From the NCBI RefSeq assembly GCF_023822025.1, contig NZ_CP082909.1, forward strand, positions 1,064,698 to 1,128,697: a stretch of DNA of 64,000 nucleotides. The letters run 5' to 3'. The position numbers were made by a program, and so were the translations under genes. This document shows positions 31,053 through 39,601 of the stretch, in pieces. This DNA is from Endozoicomonas sp. 4G. GTDB lineage: Bacteria > Pseudomonadota > Gammaproteobacteria > Pseudomonadales > Endozoicomonadaceae. Below the pieces are notes generated by a model. The model made no database searches. It was not told the DNA's origin and worked only from the letters and a program-made list of their open reading frames with translations. Each line of letters opens with the position of its first letter. Position 1 is the first letter of the stretch.

Positions 31053-32999
31053 CTAAAGCTCACTGCGGATAGCACCAGTGTAGGCTTTAAGCGGTTGAAA
31101 AGCGTGTTGATCTGCCTTTTTGCTCAGTTCCTCATGCATCTCCTCCTCGAGCAAACTGCCAAGGGCAAGCAGCAGATATTCGCTATCCACAGCCCCCATT
31201 AGCTGAAGGCCAAAAGGCAGGTCTTCATGGTTAAAGCCGCAGGGAATGGTGACCCTGGGGCCTCCTGTCAGGTTGGCCAGGGAAGTGTTAAATGACAGAA
31301 GGTAGGCTTTGGCTAAATTCAACTCGCCCGCGGTATTATTCAGCAAGTATGCCAATTTTTCTGGAGCAGGGATTAACGTGGTTGGCATGGCAATCACATC
31401 AACCTTTGAGAATATATTTTTTTCAAAATGATCGGCCAGTATTTTCTGGTTCTGTCTGGCTCGCTCGGCCTGCTCATTAGTAAGGGCTTTGCCCATCAAC
31501 AGGGCCATTTCAGTTTCATAGGGTATGCCTTTCCCCAAAAACTTGAGACTCCCCTCCGCTGCCCAGCTCCCAAACAGGATGATATGGGTTGCCCAGAGCC
31601 GTTTTCTGAAGTTCTCAGAGGTAAAATGCATTTTGACGAAAATGTTGTCTTTGCGATTTTGCAGTTTTTTGAGTCGGGTTCCCAGCCGGTCAAGACATTC
31701 AAATGTTTTCTCTGACACTTCTTTGTCTGCATGTTCCAGCCAATCACGATCGAGGCCTATTTTCAGGGTCTTCAAAGCCTCAGCTACCTGAAGGGTGGGA
31801 TGGCGTCCGCTTGAAACCTGATAACCAAGGGCAATATCTTTAAAACGCTTACCGATAAGTCCAATAGCCACCAGACTTAACGCAGCGTTGACATAATTTT
31901 TGGTGGACAGCTTATCAGTCGTGGGCTTAAGGCCGGGTAAACCATTTAATGAAGCAGGAATGGAGACAGACCCGCCACCATCAGTCCCTACCGTTAAGGG
32001 TGACATGCCAATGGCAACCATCAGGGCGCTGCCAGTGGATGATCCACCCGCGACATGGAAAGGGTTGAAGTGATTGGCGGTCCTGGGAAAGTGAGGGTTT
32101 TCTCCCGTTGCCCCAAGCCCGAAAAAATGTTGATTGGTTAGCCCCAGGATAATAACACCCTCACGCTTTAACAGTCGTATCACTTCAGATTCAGTCTCTT
32201 CAGTAATAATGGGAAAAAGCGATTGATCGGTTATTTTTTTAAGGTCAGCGCCAGCGGTTGCGTGATAGCCTGCAACATTGATTTCTGATTTTACGGCAAT
32301 AGGAATACCTTCCAGCTCGCTGATAATCCCTTGCTTTTTACAGACTTCAATATTCCCTTTGTACTCTGAAATGCACTTTAACCACCGCTGATCGGAGACC
32401 TTGGCCATACTCATGGCCTGGTCTTTGTTTCGCGCAATCAGTATATCCTTCATGCCTGGTGGCAGCCCTTTTTCGTACCAGTAATAAATAATTTCAACCA
32501 AGATGGAAGGGCTTATTTTTTGTTCTGCAAACCATTGCTGAATCTCATCAATGCCACCGGCACGACCAAAAAGTTCGGATATCCTGACAGTTGGGCTGCC
32601 AGCAGAGCCTTTTTCTTCAGAAGGGATTAGCTCAAAAGGTGCCCGTTGAGGTTTGTCCGCAATACCTGCATTGAGACTGAGAGATGCTAACTCTGCCTCA
32701 GAGAAAAGCACGGGGTCTTCAGGGCTTATGCCGGTCATGACTAACTGGCTTTTGACGATCTCAACCTGTTCATCAATACTCCCGTGGCCTATGACCCAAT
32801 CTCGGGTAAGGGACAGCCAGGATCCGGAAAGGTTTTGTGAAGCACTTAGCCAATCGGGGTAATAGTACTTGGTAATGTAAGGCTTTTGCCGGTAAGGGTT
32901 ATAAATCTCAACAAGAGCAGGGTCGGATAAGTTATGGCCATAACTGCCGGTTGCTGTGAGAAGAAGAGTGAATACGAGAGCTAAACCTGAAAAGCGCAT
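31053..32999 (-). CDS. Secreted amidase-signature-family hydrolase (648 aa)
   Basis: A signal peptide (LALVFTLLLTATGSYG) is followed by about 190 residues that are not part of the usual amidase fold, then the amidase-signature domain. The Ser-cisSer-Lys triad can be read as Lys237 (GIPIAVKSE), Ser320/321 (GGSSTGSA) and nucleophile Ser344 (GTDGGGSVSIPAS). The family hydrolyses amide bonds in substrates from small amides to fatty acid amides. Most members are about 470-500 residues, so the N-terminal extension is notable. It stands alone between a palindromic element and fkpA. The substrate cannot be predicted. Periplasmic or extracellular location is inferred from the signal peptide. Confidence 0.85.
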   Translation of the reverse strand: MRFSGLALVFTLLLTATGSYGHNLSDPALVEIYNPYRQKPYITKYYYPDWLSASQNLSGSWLSLTRDWVIGHGSIDEQVEIVKSQLVMTGISPEDPVLFSEAELASLSLNAGIADKPQRAPFELIPSEEKGSAGSPTVRISELFGRAGGIDEIQQWFAEQKISPSILVEIIYYWYEKGLPPGMKDILIARNKDQAMSMAKVSDQRWLKCISEYKGNIEVCKKQGIISELEGIPIAVKSEINVAGYHATAGADLKKITDQSLFPIITEETESEVIRLLKREGVIILGLTNQHFFGLGATGENPHFPRTANHFNPFHVAGGSSTGSALMVAIGMSPLTVGTDGGGSVSIPASLNGLPGLKPTTDKLSTKNYVNAALSLVAIGLIGKRFKDIALGYQVSSGRHPTLQVAEALKTLKIGLDRDWLEHADKEVSEKTFECLDRLGTRLKKLQNRKDNIFVKMHFTSENFRKRLWATHIILFGSWAAEGSLKFLGKGIPYETEMALLMGKALTNEQAERARQNQKILADHFEKNIFSKVDVIAMPTTLIPAPEKLAYLLNNTAGELNLAKAYLLSFNTSLANLTGGPRVTIPCGFNHEDLPFGLQLMGAVDSEYLLLALGSLLEEEMHEELSKKADQHAFQPLKAYTGAIRSEL

Positions 33000-33080
33000 T
33001 CTGGTTCCTCAACAGAGATGAATTAACAATTTTCTCAGCAGGGTTCCAGTATAGGACAGTCTCGGGGCTGTTGGTTGACC

Positions 33081-33112
33081 AAAAAAAAGGCCGGAAGATT
33101 TCCGGCCTTTTT
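33081..33112 (-). terminator. Rho-independent terminator of fkpA
   Basis: Inverted arms AAGGCCGGAA (33087-33096) and TTCCGGCCTT (33100-33109) with a GAT loop. On the minus strand the hairpin is followed by a run of T, as expected downstream of fkpA. Confidence 0.9.
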
Positions 33113-33138
33113 GACTGAATGCAAACAACAATCAGAAA

Positions 33139-33909
33139 TTACTTCTTGTCGTTGCCGGCTTTTTCTTTCTTTTTGTCGTCTGCGATATCCAGCAGTTCAA
33201 CGTCGAAGACCAGAGTAGAAGCCGGTGGGATGGTGCCCGCAGCCTGATCACCATAAGCCAGTTCGGAAGGGATATACAGTTTGTACTTGGAGCCTACTGG
33301 CATTAATTGCAGGCCTTCCTGCCAGCCTTTGATGACGCCGTTCAGAGGGAAGGTAGCGGGTTGGCCACGCTCAACGCTGCTGTCGAACACGGTGCCATCG
33401 ATCAGGGTGCCTGTGTAGTGGACAGTAACCTCATCTTCAGGGCCGGGTTTGGCAGCGCCTTCTTCACCGGCTTCAATCACTTCGTACTGCAGACCGGATT
33501 CGGTGGTTTTCACGCCCTCTTTCTTGGCGTTTTCTTTCAGGAATTCCTCACCCTTCTTGCGGTCTTCATCCAGACGCTCCTGAACTTTCTTCTCGATGAT
33601 GGGGCGGATACGCTCTTCATGACCCTGCAGGGCACTGCGAATCTCATCATCGTTCAGTTTGCTCTGGCCACCCAGGGCGTCCATAAATCCTTTCTTGAGC
33701 AGTTCGCGGTCAATGGTGATACCCATTTCTTCCTGCTGCTTAAGAGTTTGATCAGCGTAGTTACCCAGAGACGCGCCCATGGCGTAGGCGGCTTTCTGCT
33801 CTGGGGTTTCCAGCTTGACTTCTTCAGTAACGGGTTGGGTTTTTTCGGTGCAACCTGCGGCAAGAGCAACTACTGCGGCCAACGTGGTCACTTTGAGAAC
33901 CTTTTTCAC
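33139..33909 (-). CDS. fkpA: FKBP-type peptidyl-prolyl isomerase lipoprotein (FkpA/Mip-like)
   Basis: The enzyme speeds cis-trans proline isomerisation and acts as a folding chaperone in the cell envelope. The 256-residue protein has a lipoprotein signal (LAAGC, Cys20), a helical dimerisation region (about 35-140) with AAYAMGASLGNYADQTLKQQ, and a C-terminal FKBP domain (about 145-245) with VTVHYTGTLIDGTVFDSS, NGVIKGWQEGLQLMPVG and IPSELAYGDQAAGTIPP. It ends in a Lys-rich tail. E. coli FkpA is soluble in the periplasm, so the lipobox is a difference and resembles the surface lipoprotein Mip group. A clear terminator follows. Confidence 0.93.
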   Translation of the reverse strand: MKKVLKVTTLAAVVALAAGCTEKTQPVTEEVKLETPEQKAAYAMGASLGNYADQTLKQQEEMGITIDRELLKKGFMDALGGQSKLNDDEIRSALQGHEERIRPIIEKKVQERLDEDRKKGEEFLKENAKKEGVKTTESGLQYEVIEAGEEGAAKPGPEDEVTVHYTGTLIDGTVFDSSVERGQPATFPLNGVIKGWQEGLQLMPVGSKYKLYIPSELAYGDQAAGTIPPASTLVFDVELLDIADDKKKEKAGNDKK

Positions 33910-34277
33910 TATTTTTCTCCAATGAGTTGGTCAAAGTCCTGCCAGTCAAGGGCTTAGACCCGGAAAAGAAGGGGTAGACCCCCTGTCTCGATTAACAAAC
34001 AATGAATAATGGCACAGAGATTGTGTTAATTGAACTTTTCAGAGTGTTTTTTATGGGTTCTGACACTTCCTTGACCTTTTTAAACTGGATATTGACGAAA
34101 ATTCCGGTTTTTTTGGTACATTTGTGCTTCTTTGTGCGCCCAGGGGATCATAAATTTATCAGGCTTCTGGCTAAATTCTTTCAAATCCAGTAGATTACGT
34201 CGGTTTTACTGGCTATCCCTGCTCTGAGTTCATCAGGTGCGGATGCCCAATTTACGATCAAGAGTGGTGGGCTACCT
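33910..34277. other. Gap between fkpA and the SEC-C gene, no feature seen
   Basis: About 370 AT-rich bases between divergent genes. A 63-codon frame at 34002-34193 has no family resemblance and no good ribosome site. Promoters for the two genes must lie here, but I see no convincing hexamer pair. Confidence 0.5.
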
Positions 34278-34607
34278 ATGCTTTATGCCGAAGGCAATCG
34301 TCTGATGAACGTTGCGGACAAACACAACCGAGGGTTCGAGCGCAAGAAAACAGCCCGGCTGGGTACTGAGAAAAACCCTGCCAGCGTCGTTGTTCAGAAT
34401 GAAGAGCGAGAGCAGGAGCTGTCGGCCATCTTTGAAGAAAATGGCTGGTTTTACACTATTGAGGTCGACGAAGAACAGCAGGAAGATATCTCTGACCTGG
34501 AACTGCTGAAGAACCTGCCAACCACCAAAGTGGTAGAAAAAACACCGGGCCGTAACGACCCCTGTGTTTGTGGCAGTGGCAAAAAGTATAAGAAGTGCTG
34601 CGGCTAA
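34278..34607 (+). CDS. SEC-C metal-binding-motif protein, PBPRA1643-like
   Basis: The 109-residue protein ends with a classic SEC-C zinc motif ([18 protein letters not shown]). The middle ([40 protein letters not shown]) matches a small family of gammaproteobacterial proteins that pair an N-terminal region with a SEC-C tail. The SEC-C motif is best known from the end of SecA, where it binds zinc and SecB. In stand-alone proteins its role is not known. The open frame extends upstream without a start codon, so ATG 34278 is used. A GGTGG about 9 bases before it may be the ribosome site. Confidence 0.75.
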   Translation: MLYAEGNRLMNVADKHNRGFERKKTARLGTEKNPASVVVQNEEREQELSAIFEENGWFYTIEVDEEQQEDISDLELLKNLPTTKVVEKTPGRNDPCVCGSGKKYKKCCG

Positions 34608-34637
34608 CTGGTAAAAAGCGATAGCTGATCAATAAAA

Positions 34638-34728
34638 CCAGCAGGCGCTCGTAGTACAGTGTCCCCATCTGGCGCTCAAGGGCGCGGGCACTCCAGCAGT
34701 GCTCGGCGGCTTCCTTCATATACCACTG
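34638..34728 (-). pseudogene. Fragment of the DUF1016 nuclease gene
   Basis: Ninety-one bases match 39168-39241 and adjoining bases inside the DUF1016 gene at 38573-39601 with about six mismatches (encodes MKEAAEHCWSARALERQMGT). Both ends stop abruptly. It marks one edge of the duplicated zinc-finger island. Confidence 0.85.
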
Positions 34729-34828
34729 TCAGGCTCTGCCTCAGATCTATTTTGGCAGAGCATCATTTTCATTGTGCGGGGTGACCGAAAATAAGGTCAT
34801 GAACATTTGAGCTCGGTTTGAAGACGTA

Positions 34829-36184
34829 TCATTCTTTATCACCTTTCTTTCTTTTAGCGTTAGATGGCGGCCGCTCATAGGCTTTTCTTTTAAGTCTCTG
34901 GTCGTCAGGCAGGTGTGTCTGTTTGTGCCTTTTCAGATCGCCCGCCTGGTTGGTGTCATAATCGCAACCCTCATGATCACACCGGTACACCTTGACTCTC
35001 TGGTCGGCAGGTAAGTGGGTCTGTTTGTGCCTTTTCAGATCGCTCGCCTGGTCGGTGTCGTAATCGCAGCCCTCATAGTCACACTGGTGCACTCTGACTC
35101 TCTGGTCGGCAGGCAAGTGGGTCTGTTTGTGCCTTTTCAGTTTGTACGCTTGTTCGACCCTGTAGTTGCAGCCCTCATAGTCACACTGGTGCACCTTAGG
35201 TCTCTGGTCGGCAGGCAGGTGGGTCTGTTTGTGCCTTTTCAGACTCTCCGACCGCTTGCTCCTGAAGTCGCAGCCCTCATGGTCACACTGGTGCACCTTG
35301 GCTCTTTTAGGTCTTTGGTCCGCAGGCAGGTGGGTCTTCTTGTGCTCTTTCAGATGTTCCGCCCGCCCGGTCCTGTAGTCACAGCCCTCATGGTCACACT
35401 GGTGCACCTTGAGTCTCTGGTCGGCAGGCAGGTGGATCTGTTTGTGTCTGTTCAGATTACTCGTCTGGTTGGTGCTGTAGTCGCAGCCCTCATGCTCACA
35501 CCGGTGGATCTTGGGTTTCTTGGCTCTCTTGATTCTCTGGTCGTCTGAGCTGTAAGTGAGTATTTCACTGTCTGAAACAGGCTCCTCCTTAATCTTTTTC
35601 AGTGCCAGAGTCGCACCATACTGACTGATTTCATTGGCTACTCGAAAGGGATTAAGTGTTGTGGTTACATAACGAGCATCAGATTCATCTTCGTTTGAAC
35701 GGTTGTCGATGCTTTCATCAGAGGTGCCGTTAGTGGCTATTTCACTGTCTGAAACGGGCTCCTGCTTAATCTCTTTCAGTGCCGGAGCCGCACAATACTC
35801 ACTGATTTCATTGGCTACCCGAAAAGGATTAAGTGTTGTAGTTTCATACCGAACATCTGATTCGGCATTAGCCTCGTCTTCATCTTCATCTTCATCTTCA
35901 TCTTCATCTTCGTTTGAACGGTTGTCATTGCTTTTATCAAAGGTGCTGCTGCCTTCACTGTCAGAAGCATTATCAGAGGCTGCCCGACTGTGAACCTTCA
36001 ACTCCCACCATTCAATGGCTTCACTCTTTTCTTCATTTGGTAGCCCATCCCAAATCGGGAAAAGCACCTTGCCGACAGCCAGAGGGACCAGCAAAGGCAA
36101 CCTGTTTTCTTGAGCATGACAATTGGAGCAATGCACAGAAAAGGCAATGACCAAGGTCAAAATCAATGGTTTTTTGGATAGCAA
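34829..36184 (-). CDS. Secreted C2H2 zinc-finger protein, six fingers
   Basis: This 451-residue protein has a Sec signal peptide (ILTLVIAFSVHCSNCHAQ), then an acidic Ser-rich region with a (DE)n run at about 92-104. A duplicated module of about 60 residues follows, each copy carrying TTTLNPFRVANEIS and ending IKQEPVSDSE (Lys140) or IKEEPVSDSE (Lys199). From about 229 to 425 there are six tandem C2H2 fingers (C-x4-C-x12-H-x3-H) joined by LPADQR-type linkers. The tail (KRKAYERPPSNAKRKKGDK) looks like a bipartite nuclear localisation signal. The hydrophobic position after the second Cys is shifted from the classical one. Finger scaffold residues are nearly constant while the predicted DNA-contact positions differ. 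A secreted host-nucleus DNA-binding effector is the inference. Confidence 0.85.
   Translation of the reverse strand: MLSKKPLILTLVIAFSVHCSNCHAQENRLPLLVPLAVGKVLFPIWDGLPNEEKSEAIEWWELKVHSRAASDNASDSEGSSTFDKSNDNRSNEDEDEDEDEDEDEANAESDVRYETTTLNPFRVANEISEYCAAPALKEIKQEPVSDSEIATNGTSDESIDNRSNEDESDARYVTTTLNPFRVANEISQYGATLALKKIKEEPVSDSEILTYSSDDQRIKRAKKPKIHRCEHEGCDYSTNQTSNLNRHKQIHLPADQRLKVHQCDHEGCDYRTGRAEHLKEHKKTHLPADQRPKRAKVHQCDHEGCDFRSKRSESLKRHKQTHLPADQRPKVHQCDYEGCNYRVEQAYKLKRHKQTHLPADQRVRVHQCDYEGCDYDTDQASDLKRHKQTHLPADQRVKVYRCDHEGCDYDTNQAGDLKRHKQTHLPDDQRLKRKAYERPPSNAKRKKGDKE
35878..35907 (-). repeat. Five-copy 6-bp repeat encoding an acidic run
   Basis: Five CTTCAT units (plus-strand sense) encode an alternating Asp-Glu run in the zinc-finger protein. 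The other family members have at most a short version. Confidence 0.9.
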
Positions 36185-36320
36185 GGCCCGGCTTCCCAGT
36201 CATTGAAGTGTTTATTGGAAAGTCAGGTTAGTCAAAATCTGGAGAGAGGTCGGTGTTTTCTTTGCCGTGCCATCAAGGTAGACAATGGGGTAGAGGCTTT
36301 CCAAATACTGCGCTAGAGCA
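36185..36320 (-). promoter_or_regulatory. Conserved upstream region of the zinc-finger genes, copy 1
   Basis: The sequence before this gene recurs almost unchanged before the other family genes (38286-38400, 41770-41850, 43075-43200). It presumably holds the shared promoter. The start of the coding region (MLSKKPLILTLVIAFSVHC) is also nearly identical in all copies. Confidence 0.6.
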
Positions 36321-36345
36321 ATTGTGCAACGGTGCGTTGCACAAT
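36321..36345. repeat. Perfect hairpin ATTGTGCAACG, copy 1
   Basis: Arms ATTGTGCAACG (36321-36331) and CGTTGCACAAT (36335-36345) around GTG. The same hairpin is at 38411-38435 and 43207-43231. It is always upstream of a zinc-finger gene, and two of the copies adjoin the MATE 3' end or a fragment of it. Confidence 0.92.
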
Positions 36346-36428
36346 TTCGAAATTTTGAGTACCCGTTACGACTTGTTCTTGGTGTTCTGGCCTTCCGGTG
36401 CGTGCTTGGGATACTCGGCAGTGCAGTC

Positions 36429-36616
36429 TCGGTTGGGAAAAATCAATTAACGGTTTTATCTGCCCGACCCTGAAGTTGTTCTTCCTGCTCAAGCGCCCTG
36501 TGTTTCTTTTGCAATCCAGCCAGAATATATCTGAACAGCAAAATAACGAGAACAGCGCCAATAGTATTGGCCACCGGGAAGGATAGCCAGATACCTTTCA
36601 GGCCAAGACCGGGAGT
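36429..36616 (-). pseudogene. Duplicated 3' fragment of the MATE transporter gene, copy 1
   Basis: About 190 bases match the 3' end of the MATE gene at 43320-43506 with scattered substitutions, then stop at GGGAGT. A filler beginning GTGTCAGACGAGAC continues to the zinc-finger gene end at 36713. The same junction occurs at 40562, so this is one side of a duplicated block. Confidence 0.85.
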
Positions 36617-36712
36617 GTCAGACGAGACAAGGTATCGACAATCTTTCCTGTAAAGTGGTCGATAGCGGTTTTCTAAGGTCGTAGGTTTCTTTGAGGTAGG
36701 TTGGGAGTCAGA

Positions 36713-38285
36713 TCATTTTTTATCGCCCTTCTTTCTTTTCTTCTTAGATGGCAGCTGGTCATACGCTTTCCTTTTAGGTCTCTGGTCGGCAGGCAGGTGG
36801 GTCTGTTTGTGTCTGTTCAGATTACTCGTCAGGTCGGTGATGTAGTTGCAGCCCGCATGGTCACAACGGTGCTCCTTGATTCTCTGGTTGGCAAGCAGGT
36901 GGGTTCGTTTGTGCCTTTTCAGATCGATCGACTGCTTGGTGTCGTAGTCGCAGCCCTCATGATCACACCGGTGCACCTTGGGTTTCCTGGGTTTCCTGGG
37001 TCTCCGGTTGGCAGGCAGGTGGGTCTTTTTGTGCCTTTTCAAATTACTTTTCTGGTCGGTGATGTAGTTGCAGCCCTCATGGTCACACTGGTTCATATTG
37101 GGTCTCTGGTCGGCGGGCAGATGGGTGTGTTTGTGTATTTTCAGATGACCTGACTGAAGAGTGCTGTAGTTGCAGCCCTCATGGTCACACTGGTTCATAT
37201 TGGGTCTCTGGTCGGCGGGCAGATGGGTCTGTTTGTGTATTTTCAGATGGCCCCTTTGTCGAGTGCTGTAGTTGCAGCCCTCATAGTCACACTGATGCAC
37301 CTTGGTTCTCTGGTCAGCAGGCAGGTGGGTCTGTTTGTGCGCTTTCAGATGACTCCTATAGTTAGTGCGGTAGTTGCAGCCCTCATGGTCACACCGGTGC
37401 ATCTTGAGTCTCTGGTCGGCGGGCAGGTGGGTCTGTTTGTGCTTTTTCAGATCGCTCGCCTGAGGGGTGCTGTAGTTGCAGCCCTCATGGCCGCACTGGT
37501 GCATCTTGAGTCTCTGGTCGGCAGGCAGGTGGGACTGTTTGTCCATTTTCAGACTGCTCGTGTGGTAAGTGCTGAAGTTGCAGTCCTCATGGTGACACTG
37601 AAACTTGGTTCTTTGGTTGGCAGGCAGGTGGGTCTCTTTATGCCTTTTCAAATAACTTCTCTGGTCGCTGCTGTAGTTGCAGCCCTCATGGTCACACTGG
37701 TGCTGAGCAGCGTCCACTTTTGTCAGGTTTACCTCTGAATCGGTAAGTATTTCACTGCCTGAAACAGGTTCCTCCTTAATCTTTTTCAGTTCCAGAGTCG
37801 CACCATACTGACTGATTTCATTTGATGCTCTAAAGGGATTAAGTGTCGTGGTTGCATACTGAACATCAGATTCAGCATTAACTTCGTCTTCGTTTGAACC
37901 GTTGTTGCTGGTTTTATCAGAGCAGCCGCTGTCTTCATTGTCAGAATCCTCATCAGAGGCTGCCTGACTGCAAGCCGTAACTTCGACGTCAGGAGCAGTA
38001 GAAAAGCAATAAGTAGAAAAAGCAATAAGTAGAAAAGCAATAGCGAGTGTCAGGCTTTAAGACGATGTCATCACCGAAACAAATTCGTGGTATATCGCTG
38101 TCGTTTATCTCAGTGGCAATAGCTTTAGCCGAAGAGTCAAGTTCTGGTAGCCCATCCCGGACCGGGAAAAGAGGGAGAAGAATAGTTTCAACGCCTGAAA
38201 CGTAGGCTCCCTGAGCGTGGCCATTGGAGCAATGCACAGAAAAAGCAATGACCAAGGTCAAAATCAACGGTTTTTTGGATAGCAA
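36713..38285 (-). pseudogene. Secreted C2H2 zinc-finger gene with nine fingers, frameshifted
   Basis: The N-terminal piece (38285 to about 38020) has the family signal peptide. The C-terminal piece, open to 36713, has nine fingers and the tail PSKKKRKKGDKK. Between them a run of five A (38017-38021) replaces the four A of the intact copy at 40726-41769. The extra base falls in a 15-bp YCFST repeat and breaks the frame. Outside this base and the missing fingers, the two copies are virtually identical. Without the frameshift the protein would be about 524 residues. Finger 2 has Asp in place of the first His. The change could be a fixed defect or a slip that reverts. Confidence 0.85.
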
Positions 38286-38410
38286 GGCCCGGCTTCCCAG
38301 TTATTGAACTGTTTATTGGAAAGTCAGGTTAGTCAAAATCTGGAGAGAGGTCGGTGTTTTCTTTGCCGTGCCATCAAGGTAGACAATGGGCTAGAGGCTT
38401 TGCCAGGGCA

Positions 38411-38435
38411 ATTGTGCAACGGTGCGTTGCACAAT
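38411..38435. repeat. Perfect hairpin ATTGTGCAACG, copy 2
   Basis: Same 11-bp arms and GTG loop as at 36321-36345. Here it is followed by a different sequence (CAGGCCAGCTGG) leading to the DUF1016 gene. Confidence 0.92.
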
Positions 38436-38572
38436 TTCGAAATCAGGCCAGCTGGCGGCAAATTTTGCCATATATTTCAAGGTTCTTTTTAACCCCCTGT
38501 GTCAGGATAGTTGTCGCCTCTTTTGATTTTTCCTACTAAACAGGGGGTGGTCAGAGAGTGACCAATGGCTCG

Positions 38573-39601
38573 TTATTCAGACTTTTGGCTCAACAGCTGT
38601 CGCTGCTGCTCCAGTTGCAGGCGCAGCTCCTCTTCACTGGGCAACTCCAGCTTGTACTTGGAAGCAAACAGTTGCTGACTGTCGTTCAGCACGGAATATT
38701 TGGCGACAGTGTGATTGCCTTCGGAGCAGAGAATCAGGCCAATGGTGGGGTTATCATCCCCACGGCGCTTTTTCTCTTCATACATGCGCACATACATGTC
38801 CATCTGCCCCACGTCCTGATGGGTGAGCCTGTGCATTTTCAGGTCGATCAGCAGGAAGCACTTGAGATGGAAGTTGTAAAACACCAGATCGATAAAATAA
38901 TCGCCATCGTCCGTGCTGATGCGTTGCTGCCTCTCGACAAACGCAAACCCCTTGCCCAGTTCCAGCAGGAATTTTTGCAGATTGTTGATCAGCTCTTGCT
39001 CAAGCTCATTTTCCTGAACTGAACCGGCAGGCAGATTGAGAAAATCCAGAATATAGGGGTCACGCAGGTAGTCCTGCGGTGTGTCTTGCAGAACCGAGGT
39101 CTTTTGTTCGGCTTCTGCCAGTACAGGCTGCAAACCCTGCTTTCCGTGCTGGGTCGCCAGCAGGCGCTCGTAGTACAGTGTCCCCATCTGACGCTCAAGG
39201 GCACGGGCGCTCCAGCATTGCTCAGCAGCTTCCTTCATATACCACTGGCGAGCCTGTTCATTTTCGATGCGTGTCAGTGTTCTGTAGTGGGTCCATGACA
39301 ATTCGAGACGCAGTGCGTCTCGTTTTGGAAAACAAAGGTAAAAAGCCCGCATTTTGCGCAGATTGGTGAGATCAAACCCCTTGCCAAACTCCTGGCTGAG
39401 GCTGTCGGAGAGCCTTTTTAAGACCTCTTTCCCATAAGCCGCACGACTCTCGCCCTGCTGCTCATCCTCAACAATCAGGCGACCAATTTCCCAGTAGGTC
39501 TGTACCATGGCGGCATTGACCGCCGCTACCACCTGCTGGCGACCTTGGGTCAGCAGCTCACGGATATTGTTAAGCAGCTTGTCGTGCTGGCTTTTGCTCA
39601 T
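38573..39601 (-). CDS. DUF1016/YhcG-family PDDEXK nuclease-like protein
   Basis: The 342-residue protein has the two parts of the YhcG family. An N-terminal DUF1016-N region (about 5-150) contains YWEIGRLIVEDEQQGESRAAYG and LRKMRAFYLCFP. A C-terminal PDDEXK nuclease-like domain (about 190-330) contains the pattern DGDYFIDLVFYN ... FLLIDLK, with Asp and the D-x-K pair in the expected places. Family members are predicted DNA-binding nucleases often found near mobile and defence genes, and their biological role is not settled. The start overlaps the stop of the upstream small gene by ATGA, so the pair is translationally coupled. A 91-bp fragment of this gene is duplicated at 34638-34728. Confidence 0.88.
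   Translation of the reverse strand: MSKSQHDKLLNNIRELLTQGRQQVVAAVNAAMVQTYWEIGRLIVEDEQQGESRAAYGKEVLKRLSDSLSQEFGKGFDLTNLRKMRAFYLCFPKRDALRLELSWTHYRTLTRIENEQARQWYMKEAAEQCWSARALERQMGTLYYERLLATQHGKQGLQPVLAEAEQKTSVLQDTPQDYLRDPYILDFLNLPAGSVQENELEQELINNLQKFLLELGKGFAFVERQQRISTDDGDYFIDLVFYNFHLKCFLLIDLKMHRLTHQDVGQMDMYVRMYEEKKRRGDDNPTIGLILCSEGNHTVAKYSVLNDSQQLFASKYKLELPSEEELRLQLEQQRQLLSQKSE

Noticed and set aside
34002-34193. 63-codon open frame upstream of the SEC-C gene
   Set aside because: No ribosome site, no recognisable domain, and low-complexity hydrophobic sequence. Probably chance in an AT-rich gap.
35015-35548. Long plus-strand open frames with repeats such as LVGRQVGLFVPFQ across 35015-42471
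   Set aside because: They are the antisense of the zinc-finger arrays. The repeat comes from the 102-bp finger unit, there are no ribosome sites, and the minus frame has clear zinc ligands and a signal peptide.
36713-37717. CRISPR-like appearance of regular repeats of about 102 bp
   Set aside because: Repeats are coding, near-continuous and without a short constant repeat plus unique spacers. They translate to C2H2 fingers.
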